DNA of 53,388 nucleotides. Origin: Chloroflexota bacterium (lineage in GTDB: Bacteria > Chloroflexota > Limnocylindria > Limnocylindrales > CSP1-4). A model generated the notes under the pieces. It made no database searches. It was given only the letters and a program-made list of their open reading frames with translations, and was not told where the DNA came from. The position numbers were made by a program, and so were the translations under genes. Below are positions 7,964 to 16,191 of this stretch, in pieces. The number at the start of each line of letters is the position of its first letter. The stretch's first letter is position 1. The stretch is taken from the NCBI GenBank assembly GCA_016191345.1, contig JACPOU010000013.1:1-53388 (forward strand), given 5' to 3'.

Positions 7964-8305
7964 TTGGAACCGCGAGACATCGTCCAGGCAGCAATCGAGG
8001 CGTACCACGACCACGACTTGGACCGGTGCCTCGGCTATTACGCTCGCGACGTCGTCGTGAAGGATGCCGATGGCAACGTCCTCATGGACGGCGCCGACGC
8101 AGTGCGGGCTCGGTACGCCCGTTCGATGACCGAGCACCCGAACCTCCACTACGACATCCCGAACCGCATTGCGCTGGGCGACTTCGTCATCGACGAGGAG
8201 CGCGTGACCGGCTTCGCAAGAACCGGCGGGCCCGATCTCGTTCGCGCGGTGCTGGTCTATCGATTCGCGGGCGAACTGATTCGCGAGATCCTCGTGCTGT
8301 CCTGA
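7964..8305 (+). CDS. SnoaL-like / NTF2-fold protein
   Basis: A 113-residue protein of the nuclear-transport-factor-2 fold: IVQAAIEAYHDHDLDRCLGYYARDVVVKDADG, then a repeated barrel pattern ending LIREILVLS. Such proteins act as small ligand-binding cones, isomerases or polyketide cyclases; nothing fixes the substrate. The TTG at 7964 is preferred because GGAGGAGG (7951-7958) sits just upstream. The in-frame ATG at 7925 has no RBS and would lie 6 bases from the divergent GNAT start. The next gene begins 2-5 bases after this stop, so the two are almost certainly cotranscribed. Confidence 0.75.
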   Translation: MEPRDIVQAAIEAYHDHDLDRCLGYYARDVVVKDADGNVLMDGADAVRARYARSMTEHPNLHYDIPNRIALGDFVIDEERVTGFARTGGPDLVRAVLVYRFAGELIREILVLS

Positions 8306-8309
8306 CGTG

Positions 8310-9644
8310 ATGCCACCCGATGTCTCCTACGCCAGAAGCGGCGACGTCGCGATCGCGTACCAGGTCGTGGGCAGCGGTCCGGTCGACATCGTGTTCGTCC
8401 GCGGAATCGCCGGCGACCTCCTCTCGACATGGGATCAACCGCTGCTCGTCCGTCACGTGCAGGGTCTCGCCGAGAGCGGCCGCGTCCTGATGCTCGACAG
8501 GCGCGGAACAGGACTGTCCGACCGCGTGCGGGAAGTGCAGTCGCTCGACACCGCCATGGACGACATCCGAGCCGTGATGGACGCGGCCGGATCGGATCGC
8601 GCGGTGCTCTGGTGCGGGGCGACGAGCACCGGGTTGGCCGTCCTCTTCGCGGCGACCTACCCGGAGCGCTGTGCCGGTCTCGTGCTCTTCGATCCGCGGA
8701 TCAAGGGTGTCCGTGCGGACGACTACCCGTGGGCGGACACACCCGAGCAGTGGCGCACCCGGCTCGCCGACGTACGGGCCGGCTGGGGAGCCCGAGAGTA
8801 CCTCGAGCGGCTCGCAGCGGAGTGGGCGCCCGAGGTGGCCGAAGACGACGCATTCCGAGACTGGTTCGTGTGGCACATGCGGCGCAGCCTCAGCCCGGGA
8901 GCGGCGTTGACGTCGTACCGAACGGCGATGGACCTCGACGTCAGCGATGTCCTCGCGGCGGTTCGCGTTCCGACCCTCGTGATGCCGCGACCCGCGAATC
9001 CTGGCCCTGGGCAGTTCACCGCTGAGCGGATCCGAAGCGCCGAAGTCGTCGAGCTGCCGCCACTCCGCGGCCTCTACACGTGGGTGGACGACGACGTCCA
9101 CCGGGCGACCATGGCCGCGACGGCGCGCTTTGTCGCAAAGGTGACCAACGTCGTGACCGCTGATCGGGTTCTGGCTACCGTTCTGTTCACGGACATCGTC
9201 GGGTCGACGGAACTTGCCGGCAAGCTGGGCGACGCTGCCTGGCGTGACCTCGTCGGTCGCCACCATGCGATCGTCCGTCGTGAGCTGGCCCGTTTTCACG
9301 GCCGCGAGCTGGACACGGCGGGCGACGGGTTCTTTGCGATCTTCGATGGCCCGGCCCGAGCCGTCCAGGCTGCTGCCGCGATCCGCGATCAACTCCGCGA
9401 CATCGGCATCGACGTCCGAGCCGGCTTGCACACCGGCGAATTCGAGATCGGCGACGGCAAGGTCGTGGGGATCGGCGTGTCGATCGGCGCGCGGATCTCG
9501 GCCCTGGCAGGGCCGGGCGAGGTCCTGGTGTCGAGCACAGTCAAGGACCTCGTCGCCGGTTCCGGGCTGCGATTCGACGACCGCGGCGAGCACGTGCTCA
9601 AGGGCATCGGTGAGCCGTGGCGCGTGCTTGCCCTGAGAACTTGA
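8310..9644 (+). CDS. alpha/beta-hydrolase fused to a class III adenylate/guanylate cyclase domain
   Basis: A 444-residue fusion. Residues about 10-265 are an alpha/beta-hydrolase (MLDRRGTGLSD strand-loop; nucleophile elbow CGATSTG with Ser; late His region VDDDVHRATM). Residues about 285-440 are a class III cyclase: the metal Asp in VLFTDIVGSTELAGKLGD (about 295) and the second metal Asp in LDTAGDGFFAIFD (about 339) are present. In VGIGVSIGARISALAGPGEV the transition-state Asn is replaced by Ser (about 391) while the Arg is kept. Fusions of this kind are common in Actinobacteria and Chloroflexota; their signals are mostly unknown. A GTG at 8307 is an equally possible start. Cytoplasmic; a hairpin follows. 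Confidence 0.9.
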   Translation: MPPDVSYARSGDVAIAYQVVGSGPVDIVFVRGIAGDLLSTWDQPLLVRHVQGLAESGRVLMLDRRGTGLSDRVREVQSLDTAMDDIRAVMDAAGSDRAVLWCGATSTGLAVLFAATYPERCAGLVLFDPRIKGVRADDYPWADTPEQWRTRLADVRAGWGAREYLERLAAEWAPEVAEDDAFRDWFVWHMRRSLSPGAALTSYRTAMDLDVSDVLAAVRVPTLVMPRPANPGPGQFTAERIRSAEVVELPPLRGLYTWVDDDVHRATMAATARFVAKVTNVVTADRVLATVLFTDIVGSTELAGKLGDAAWRDLVGRHHAIVRRELARFHGRELDTAGDGFFAIFDGPARAVQAAAAIRDQLRDIGIDVRAGLHTGEFEIGDGKVVGIGVSIGARISALAGPGEVLVSSTVKDLVAGSGLRFDDRGEHVLKGIGEPWRVLALRT

Positions 9645-9971
9645 CCGCGTTCGCGGCAGAAAGGGGGCCGTGGCGGGCTTCCACGGCGGTCCCCCCATTG
9701 GTTCGACGCCACCCGTTCGTGCACTCCGGGACCGACCGCGGTGATGGCATCGGTCGCACTCAAGCAGGGCGACCTTGAGCCACTCACGCGAACGAGCTGG
9801 GTGGGGGAGCGAGATCAGCGTCGCCGCGTCTGGCGTTTTCAGTACACGGCCGGCGCCGGCGGCCGGAGCCACTCCAACGCGCCCAACTGTCACGCCGGTT
9901 TGACGCGCGGCAGGCGGGCGTGGCCCACGCCGTTGCCGCGGCCGCGGACAAGATTGCGCCGGGGGTGGCGG
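9645..9971. other. 327-base intergenic region
   Basis: Apart from the terminator hairpin at 9663-9695 I see no gene. Open frames on both strands give Arg/Pro-rich shadow-like protein. A strongly G-rich stretch just before 9972 acts as the RBS of the next small gene. Confidence 0.5.
9663..9695 (+). terminator. hairpin after the cyclase gene
   Basis: CCGTGG (9668-9673) pairs with CCACGG (9681-9686), and outer GGGGG (9663-9667) with CCCCC (9691-9695), 19 bases after the stop codon. A short internal loop separates the two helices. Confidence 0.55.
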
Positions 9972-10208
9972 GTGCGACCTTTGCTGATCGTGAACCCCGC
10001 GACGGACCGTGCATTCGTGGCGTTCGCGGAACGGATGCTCGGCGAGTCGGGGTCCGCGGGCACGCTCCAGGCGGCCCTCCGGGTCCGGTATCCGGACGCG
10101 GTCGTGCGAGCTCGCGAGCTGTCCGGCGAGCTCGTGGAGATCTGGTATGTCTATCGCGACGGGCACTGGACCCGCTCGCGCCAAGGCGATCCGGGAGACA
10201 CGAGGTGA
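9972..10208 (+). CDS. small hypothetical protein
   Basis: A 78-residue protein starting at GTG 9972 (RPLLIVNPATDRAFVAF). It has mixed alpha/beta-like sequence ending with ELVEIWYVYRDGHW, and protein-like composition in contrast to the Arg-rich frame upstream of the GTG. GGGGGTGG (9961-9968) serves as a close ribosome-binding site. The family is not recognised. It is followed 3 bases later by another small gene, so the two form a unit. Confidence 0.65.
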   Translation: MRPLLIVNPATDRAFVAFAERMLGESGSAGTLQAALRVRYPDAVVRARELSGELVEIWYVYRDGHWTRSRQGDPGDTR

Positions 10209-10211
10209 CCA

Positions 10212-10433
10212 ATGTCGAACAACGTCGATGACCTGCGAGCGACATCTGAATCGATCTCTGCCGATGCCGGCCGTCTGCAGCGGCTCGAATCGGAGAAGCG
10301 GGCACTCGATCCGACCGACCCGAAGGTCGCCGCGCTCTCGCGCGACATCGAGGCGATCGCGGCGACGCTGGCCGCCAAGGCCGACGCAGAACGCGCGATC
10401 AGCGACGAGATCCAGGGCGATCAAGGGGCCTGA
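10212..10433 (+). CDS. small coiled-coil-like hypothetical protein
   Basis: A 73-residue, highly charged, nearly all-helical protein (DLRATSESISADAGRLQRLESEKRALDPTDPKVAALSRDIEAIA) with heptad-like leucine/alanine spacing, so a short coiled coil is likely. It starts 3 bases after the preceding small gene. Its last 35 bases overlap the convergent 3' end of the GH31 gene. Function unknown. Confidence 0.7.
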   Translation: MSNNVDDLRATSESISADAGRLQRLESEKRALDPTDPKVAALSRDIEAIAATLAAKADAERAISDEIQGDQGA

Positions 10434-12705
10434 TCCCGGATTCGAGTGATGGCCCGACGGCGTCGCAACGTGGCCATTGATCGTCAAGAGCCGGATCGGC
10501 GAACACGGACCGGAGACGATGCCATGCCGCCCGCCGAACATGGACGGCGATCGACCCGATGGGCACGTCCCGACGAATCCGGGTCGGCCCGGAGACCTCG
10601 GTTCCGGTCCAGGCATCGATCCAGTCCCCAAGCGGGAGGTAGAGCTCGATCTCCGTCGCCCCGGCTTCGGTGATCGGCGAAACGAGGAGGTCGTCCCCAA
10701 GCAGGTACGTGTAGGGGTCGCCCCATACGGCGGGGTCGGCCGGCCACTCGAATGCAAGTGCGCGCATCATCGGCAGCGATCGCTCGACTGACCGGGCAGC
10801 CTGCTCGGCGAGGTACGGGCGGAGCCGCTCGCGGAGCAGGGCGAGGCGCCGGAAGGCCGGAAGGACCAGCTCGTCGCCGGTTCGCTCGGCGATGTTCCAC
10901 GGAGTCCGATCTCTCGATGGGAGCCGGTGGTGGTTGTACTCCGAGTGGTACTGCATGACCGGACAGAAGCAGGCCATCGCCGCGGCGCGCAGGTAGAGCT
11001 CGGCCGACGGAATCTCTCCGGAGAATCCGCCGAGGTCCCAGCCCCAGAAGAAGATCCCGCTGGCCCCCGCGCTGAGCCCGGCCGTAATCGAGGCGCGAAA
11101 GCCTTCCCACGTCGAGCTCTCGTCGCCCGCCCAATGCGCCGGAACGGCGGCGGCGCCGGTGAAGCCCGATCGGCTGAACGTCAGCGGATGTCGGCCACAG
11201 GCGCGAAGGAGATCCTGGTAGGCCGCTGCATAGAGGCCCGGGTACCGATTGTTCGTCTCCGCGCCTCGCGTGCCGTCAGCGTATCGAAGGTCATCGCCCC
11301 AGGCATGCTCGCCGCCGTCCGTCTTGAATCCATCGACTCCGAGGTCCTCCACCAGGTACCGGCGCTTTTCGAGCCACCAGTCGCGGGCTTCCGGGTTCGT
11401 CCAATCAGGGAGGATGGCGCCCGGGAACCACCAGGCCCGGTTTCGGTAGGGCCGCCCGTCGGGCCCGGCCACGCCGTAGCCGCGAGCGACCATCACCTCG
11501 AGGTCGGCGGCCGCCTGGCCCGACGGTCTCGGCCGCGTTCGTATGAACGGCGCCTGCCAGAGGACGAGCCGGACGCCGTGCTCGTGGAGCCAGTCGGTGA
11601 GTCCCTTCGGGTCGGGCCATGCGCCCTCCGGCGGGAAACGGAAGTCGGGCAGGCGATGGGGCCCACCGTCGGGATGGATGCTGTATTCGGCGTCCCTGAA
11701 CACGGCGAACGTTGCCTCGTCGCTCCAGGCCTCGATGACGACGACCCCGACAGGGATGCCTTCCGACAGCGACCGTTGGACCTCGGCTCGGATCCGGGCC
11801 TCTGTGTTCCATTCGTTGCCGCTCATCCAGGGCGCGAAGATCCAGTCGGGCGGCAGCGCCGGCGGCCCCGATTCGGCGAGGAACGCCGCGAGGACCTCGC
11901 CGGGCGTGCCGTCGTACAGCGAGATGCCAACTTCGGCTTTCGCGGCGGGATCGAGCGCAACCTCGATGCCGATGCGCTGCTCGTCCGATCGCCCGACGTC
12001 GTACCACGTCCGCCGGGTGGTCCTGATCCAGAAGCCCCAGCCCGGCCGACCGCCCGGCGGGATGACGATCGCGAAGGGGACTGGAAGATAGCTCCGCCCA
12101 CCCTGGCCCTTGTATTGCTCGAAGACCACGGCATCCAGCTTGCGGCCGGCCTGGTCCAGCGAATCGAAGCGCTCCCCGAACCCGATGACATGGGAGCCCG
12201 GGTCCAGACGGAGCGCGAAACGTGCCCGGATGGGCCCCGCCTCGGCCTGCAGCCACTCAAGGCTCCCCGGCTCCAGCCGATCGAGCGAACCGCCCGGGGT
12301 GACGCGAAGCGCACCTGCGTCGGGCGTCCAGCCAGCGATGGTCACCTCGAAGTCCCGGCTCCGCTGATCCCCCGCCAGGAAGCGGTACGCAAGACGGGTC
12401 CCGGCGGGCAGCGGGTCGAGCCGGACCCGCCACGCACCCCGTCCCCGTCCCGGGAGCCCGCGCGCGGCAGCCGCCAGGTGGCTCTCGTCCACGACCGCCT
12501 CCGGGGCGGCCCAGGGATCGAATCGCTCCAGCGGGCGGATGGAGACGGCGCCGTTGATCTCAATCTCGAGGTCAAGTCGCGGCGTGTCTCGGGGCGTGGT
12601 CGCCCGGAGCTCGATGGCCTCGCCGGCAACCGGCTGGATCGGGACACGCTGGTCCGCCTCGTCCCGATACGGATGCCCGAGGCCCGCGGGGCGATGTCGA
12701 ATCAC
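10399..12705 (-). CDS. GH31 family alpha-glucosidase
   Basis: A 768-residue glycoside hydrolase family 31 enzyme, cytoplasmic (no signal peptide). An N-terminal beta-sandwich (about 150-300, IGFGERFDSLDQAGRK) leads into the (beta/alpha)8 barrel. The nucleophile is D463 in DGFKTDGGEHAWGD and the acid/base is D528 in PAHWAGDESSTWEG. FAPWMSGNEW and GWDLGGFSGEIPSAELYLRAAA are further barrel motifs. It should release glucose from alpha-glucosides. The start is GTG 12705, which overlaps the stop of the GH15 gene by 4 bases (GTGA), so it is translationally coupled as the last gene of the sugar operon. The open frame continues far upstream of this GTG but that part is shadow. Confidence 0.93.
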   Translation of the reverse strand: MIRHRPAGLGHPYRDEADQRVPIQPVAGEAIELRATTPRDTPRLDLEIEINGAVSIRPLERFDPWAAPEAVVDESHLAAAARGLPGRGRGAWRVRLDPLPAGTRLAYRFLAGDQRSRDFEVTIAGWTPDAGALRVTPGGSLDRLEPGSLEWLQAEAGPIRARFALRLDPGSHVIGFGERFDSLDQAGRKLDAVVFEQYKGQGGRSYLPVPFAIVIPPGGRPGWGFWIRTTRRTWYDVGRSDEQRIGIEVALDPAAKAEVGISLYDGTPGEVLAAFLAESGPPALPPDWIFAPWMSGNEWNTEARIRAEVQRSLSEGIPVGVVVIEAWSDEATFAVFRDAEYSIHPDGGPHRLPDFRFPPEGAWPDPKGLTDWLHEHGVRLVLWQAPFIRTRPRPSGQAAADLEVMVARGYGVAGPDGRPYRNRAWWFPGAILPDWTNPEARDWWLEKRRYLVEDLGVDGFKTDGGEHAWGDDLRYADGTRGAETNNRYPGLYAAAYQDLLRACGRHPLTFSRSGFTGAAAVPAHWAGDESSTWEGFRASITAGLSAGASGIFFWGWDLGGFSGEIPSAELYLRAAAMACFCPVMQYHSEYNHHRLPSRDRTPWNIAERTGDELVLPAFRRLALLRERLRPYLAEQAARSVERSLPMMRALAFEWPADPAVWGDPYTYLLGDDLLVSPITEAGATEIELYLPLGDWIDAWTGTEVSGPTRIRRDVPIGSIAVHVRRAAWHRLRSVFADPALDDQWPRCDAVGPSLESGIRPLDRPGSRR

Positions 12706-13823
12706 CGGAGCCTCCCCGGTACCTCGACGCCGAGCTCGAGCGCGAGCGTCAGGTACATGGCGTGTGACCAGAGGAGGGGCGTCGCGACAGGACCCCACCT
12801 GCGCAACCAGCCATCCCGCGCTTCGGGTGCGATCAGGTGGTCGGGCGTCTGCTCCGGAAGTTCGCCCGTGGAGGTCGCCCGGGAGGCAATCCACTCGAGC
12901 TCGGCGAAGCCATCCGCCGTCCGGCCGCTGCGGGCGTACTGCCAGCCGAGGAAGCCCGCGAGCAGCAGCCAGTCGCCACCGCCGTAATACGAGTCGGTCG
13001 TATACCGGTGCACGCCACGATCGTGCACCAGCTGGGCCTCGATCGCCGCGACGGTCGCCGCCATCAGCGGGTCGCCGGGCTCGACCAGGCCAAACGGCGT
13101 GGCGGCCGAAATGAGGCTGGCATCCACCGCGTCCGACCCGATCCATTTCGTGAAGCGGCCGGCGCGGGTGGCATCGGCGACGACCCGGTCCCGCATCGCA
13201 GTGGCCGATGCCATGAGACGCTCCCGAAGCGGTTCCTCCACGGCGGGCCAGCGGGCGGCCGCGTGGACGCCTGCCTGGACTGCCGCCACCGTGGATGTAT
13301 GGAGATGCTCCGGATACTCTTCCCACCAGTCGTAGCTCGGGATCTCCCACAGGCCGGCGGCATATCGGGCCGACAGAATGGCGCCGCCAAGGTACGGCTC
13401 CACGGGGCGTCCGTGACGAGCCGCATGGGCATCGAGCGCCCACAGCCAGGCACCGTAGCCGTCGAGCTGGAAGTCCCACCATTCTTCGCCAACTTCCTTG
13501 CCCTCGAGCGTGTAGCGCGTCGGCAGGAAGTCCGCCCTGTTGATCGGCTCGCCGGCCGCGTGCCGACGGAGGACATCCTCGATCCGGTCGACGCGGGCGC
13601 TGACGACCCGCTCGCACCAGGCGAAGAACGCCTCGGCCGAGTCGATGTCGCCCGAGCGGCTCATCGCGTCGGCGATGAACGCGCCATCCCGGAGCCAGCT
13701 GTAGCGATACACGGGAAAGGACGGCGAGGCAAGGTACGCGCCGCTCGGGCCTTGATTGGCCCTGATGATCTCGACGCTGCGTTGAGCAAGGTCGCGCAGG
13801 GCGACCCGATCGGTGACGGTCAT
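12702..13823 (-). CDS. GH15 glucoamylase-like glycoside hydrolase
   Basis: A 373-residue (alpha/alpha)6-barrel protein of the GH15 glucoamylase/glucodextranase type, compact compared with full-length bacterial glucoamylases because only the catalytic barrel is present. Family stretches include FPVYRYSWLRDGAFIADAM, WWDFQLDGYGAWLWALDAHA, SYDWWEEYPEHLHTSTVAA (general acid region) and WGPVATPLLWSHAMYL. No signal peptide, so it should act on imported oligosaccharides. ATG at 13823; it overlaps the downstream GH31 gene by 4 bases and lies 67 bases behind the binding-protein gene, with a hairpin in between. Confidence 0.88.
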   Translation of the reverse strand: MTVTDRVALRDLAQRSVEIIRANQGPSGAYLASPSFPVYRYSWLRDGAFIADAMSRSGDIDSAEAFFAWCERVVSARVDRIEDVLRRHAAGEPINRADFLPTRYTLEGKEVGEEWWDFQLDGYGAWLWALDAHAARHGRPVEPYLGGAILSARYAAGLWEIPSYDWWEEYPEHLHTSTVAAVQAGVHAAARWPAVEEPLRERLMASATAMRDRVVADATRAGRFTKWIGSDAVDASLISAATPFGLVEPGDPLMAATVAAIEAQLVHDRGVHRYTTDSYYGGGDWLLLAGFLGWQYARSGRTADGFAELEWIASRATSTGELPEQTPDHLIAPEARDGWLRRWGPVATPLLWSHAMYLTLALELGVEVPGRLR

Positions 13824-13845
13824 CGTGTCGTCTCACATGAAAGCG

Positions 13846-13882
13846 AGCGGAGGCGGGCGCCCTGGAGTGCCTCGCCTCCGCT
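13846..13882 (-). terminator. intercistronic hairpin after the sugar-binding-protein gene
   Basis: AGCGGAGGCG (13846-13855) pairs with CGCCTCCGCT (13873-13882), loop 17 bases, between the binding-protein stop and the GH15 start. In sugar operons such stems commonly protect or attenuate the message so that the binding protein is made in excess. Confidence 0.5.
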
Positions 13883-13890
13883 GGGAGGTC

Positions 13891-15198
13891 CTACTTCAGC
13901 AGCGCGTCGACCTGCTGGGCGGCCCCGTCGAGGGCCTCCTGGACCGTCTTCTGGCCGGTCTGCGCGGCCTGGAGCGCCTTTGTCACGATGTCCTGGAGCT
14001 GGGACTCCTGTTCGATGACCGGCGGCACGACGATATCCGAAAGGGCATCGAAGACAGCCTTCCGGTTGTCGGGTGGCGTCTGCGACAGGTAGCTCGCGAA
14101 CTGGGACTGGTCGGCGACGGCCGGTAGCTCCCAGCTCGCATCAAGACGGATCTTGACCGCCTCTGCCGAGCCGGTCAGGAAGGCCAGCCATTGGTACGCC
14201 TCCGCCGGCTGGGCGGTCTTCGCCGAGGCAACGACCGCGTTCGCGAAGAAGTGATTCGCCTTGACCGTGTTGCCGGGCTCGACCTGGACGTCCCACTTGA
14301 ACGTCGTGTCCTTGAGGCCCGAGAACTGCCAGATGCCGTTGTGCCACATCGCGAGCTTGCCCGACTTGAAGAGCGCGGTGTCGTCCTGTCCGCCGAGCTG
14401 GGCAGCGGTCGGCATGACCTTGTCGGTGTTCGCCTTCCGGATCAGCCAGTTCGCCGCTTCGACGCCCTTGGCATCGTTGAACGTCGACGCGGTCTGGTCC
14501 GCATTGAAGAACGTGCCGCCATTCTGGGCGAGGACCTTGTAGAACTCGAAGAACTGGACGGGCTGGAAGTCACCCCAGACCCCGCTCCCGGCGTTCGTCA
14601 GCTTCTTGGCAGCAGCGAGCTCATCGGCCCACGTCCAGTCGGCGGTCGGATAGGCCTGGTTCGCCGCGTCGAAGAGGTCCTTGTTGTAGAAGAGAAGAAC
14701 GTCGCTGAAGCTCTCGGGCAGCCCGTACTGCTTGCCGTCCTGCTGGAACACGGCGTAGGCGCGAGGGTAGTACGTCGACGCCGCAGCCTGGGCCTGGGAG
14801 CTGATGTCGAGCAGCGACCCGGCGGAGGCATACGTCACGAAGTTCTCGTAGTTCAGCTCGAACGTGTCGGGCGCCGTGCCACCCGAGACAGCGGTCTGCA
14901 GCTTCGTGAAGTACTGGTCGTACGAGGCCGTCTGGACCTCGATCGTGATGTTGGGGTACTTGGCCTCGAATGCCTTGACGATGGAATCGAGCTCAGTGAG
15001 GTAGTCAGGCGCGGCGGAGAACGTAAAGTAGGTGAGCTTCACGGGCTCTGAGTTGGGACTGGCGGTTGGACCTGCTGGACTCACGGATGGCCCTGTCGAA
15101 GCAGGCGTGCTCGGGGACGGTGACGCGCCTCCCGAGCACGCCGCCACGAGAAGTGTGCTTGCGGCGGCGATGCCGAACATTCGGTGCGAGTAGCGCAT
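13891..15198 (-). CDS. sugar ABC transporter substrate-binding lipoprotein
   Basis: A 435-residue family-1 extracellular solute-binding protein. The N-terminus MRYSHRMFGIAAASTLLVAAC ends in a lipobox with the lipidated Cys at 21, followed by a Ser/Pro/Thr-rich linker, so it is anchored outside the membrane. The mature part shows the MalE-like pattern (VKLTYFTFSAAPDYLTELDSIVKAFEAKYPNITIEVQ; later YQWLAFLTGSAEAVKI). ATG 15198 is chosen because it gives a normal lipoprotein signal and has AAGGAG 12 bases upstream; a start at 15237 would lengthen the signal. The operon context with GH15 and GH31 points to maltodextrins or other alpha-glucosides. Confidence 0.93.
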   Translation of the reverse strand: MRYSHRMFGIAAASTLLVAACSGGASPSPSTPASTGPSVSPAGPTASPNSEPVKLTYFTFSAAPDYLTELDSIVKAFEAKYPNITIEVQTASYDQYFTKLQTAVSGGTAPDTFELNYENFVTYASAGSLLDISSQAQAAASTYYPRAYAVFQQDGKQYGLPESFSDVLLFYNKDLFDAANQAYPTADWTWADELAAAKKLTNAGSGVWGDFQPVQFFEFYKVLAQNGGTFFNADQTASTFNDAKGVEAANWLIRKANTDKVMPTAAQLGGQDDTALFKSGKLAMWHNGIWQFSGLKDTTFKWDVQVEPGNTVKANHFFANAVVASAKTAQPAEAYQWLAFLTGSAEAVKIRLDASWELPAVADQSQFASYLSQTPPDNRKAVFDALSDIVVPPVIEQESQLQDIVTKALQAAQTGQKTVQEALDGAAQQVDALLK

Positions 15199-15297
15199 GG
15201 GGTTGATCGACTCCTTGGATACGGCGATGACGTTCATGGAACAGGGACGATCTGTCGCGTTCTGACTTCGACTCCTCCTCTCGTTCTGCGCAGCGAT

Positions 15298-16191
15298 CTA
15301 ACCCTTGAGGCCTGACAGCGCGACCCCTCGGATGACATGCCGCTGGGCGAGGGCATAGACGCCCAGGATGGGAATCACACTGATCGTCGCGCCGGCCATC
15401 ACGAGGTTCCAGGCGGTGGAGTAGCGCCCCTGCAGGTTGGAGAGTCCGACTGGCAGGGTCATGAGGTCCTGGCTGCTCGTGACGATCAGCGGCCAGAGGA
15501 AGCTGTTCCAGCTGGCCATGAAGGCGAAGATGCCGAAGGTGGCGACGGCCGGCAGCGATAGCGGCAGCACGATCCGCCGGAAGACGGTCCAGTGCCCCGC
15601 CCCATCGATGAACGCGGCCTCCTCGAGCTCACGCGGCAGGTTGAGGAACGCCTGGCGAAGCAGGAACGTGCCGAATGGAGAGGCGATCGCCGGGAGGATG
15701 AGCCCTGGGTAGGAATTCACGAAGCCCAGGTACCGCATCTCGATGAAGAGCGGCACGATCGTCACCTGCATCGGCACCATCAGCGTCGCGAGGTAGACGA
15801 GGAACAGCGCGTCGCGTCCGCGGAAGGTGAACCGGGCGAAGGCGTAGGCGGCGAGGGCGCTCGTGCCGACCTGGAGGACGGTGGAGACCACCGCAACCAC
15901 GAGGCTGTTGACCGCAAATCTCCAGATCGGGAAGGCCGCGGCGACGCGCCCGTAATTCTCGGGCTGGAGCGGGGAGGGGATCAGCCGCGGCGGCGTGAGG
16001 AAGAGCTGGGCGTCCGGGGTCAGGCTGGTCGCGACCATCCAGACGAAGGGGAAGAGCGTCGTGACGCCGACGAGCCCCATGAGGATGTAGAGCGGGATCG
16101 TCCGCGCCCGCCGGCGCAGCGACTGGCGACCGAGCCCGGTCGCGAGGACCCTGGGCGGCCGGGACGACCGCGCGACCGCTCGGCTAGACAT
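15298..16191 (-). CDS. carbohydrate ABC transporter permease, MalG type
   Basis: A 297-residue inner-membrane permease with six hydrophobic segments and the cytoplasmic EAA loop EEAAFIDGAGHWTVFRRIVLPLSLPA that docks the ATPase. The length and end position are typical of the MalG/UgpE family. Its ATG overlaps the end of the MalF-type gene by 8 bases. No ATPase gene is in the operon, so it presumably shares an MsmK/UgpC-type ATPase encoded elsewhere, as in many Gram-positive-like systems. Confidence 0.93.
   Translation of the reverse strand: MSSRAVARSSRPPRVLATGLGRQSLRRRARTIPLYILMGLVGVTTLFPFVWMVATSLTPDAQLFLTPPRLIPSPLQPENYGRVAAAFPIWRFAVNSLVVAVVSTVLQVGTSALAAYAFARFTFRGRDALFLVYLATLMVPMQVTIVPLFIEMRYLGFVNSYPGLILPAIASPFGTFLLRQAFLNLPRELEEAAFIDGAGHWTVFRRIVLPLSLPAVATFGIFAFMASWNSFLWPLIVTSSQDLMTLPVGLSNLQGRYSTAWNLVMAGATISVIPILGVYALAQRHVIRGVALSGLKG

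Noticed and set aside
9128-9140. CTTTGTCGCAAAG as a fourth parS-like site
   Set aside because: The centre is odd-length and lacks the TTGCGCAA core; it lies within conserved cyclase-fusion coding sequence.
9780-9880. tRNA-like or attachment-site sequence around GGCGTTTTCAGTACAC
   Set aside because: No cloverleaf can be folded and there is no integrase gene or repeated copy in the window.
8187-10757. 856-codon minus-strand open frame
   Set aside because: It is antisense to the cyclase fusion and the small genes, rich in Arg/His/Pro with no domain; typical high-GC shadow.
10927-12987. 686-codon plus-strand open frame
   Set aside because: Antisense to the GH31 gene, no recognisable motif, shadow composition.
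10399-13836. One continuous minus-strand frame of 1145 codons over GH31 and beyond
   Set aside because: The part upstream of 12705 is Arg/Gly-rich shadow of the GH15 gene in another frame. The GTG at 12705 overlapping the GH15 stop is the natural GH31 start.
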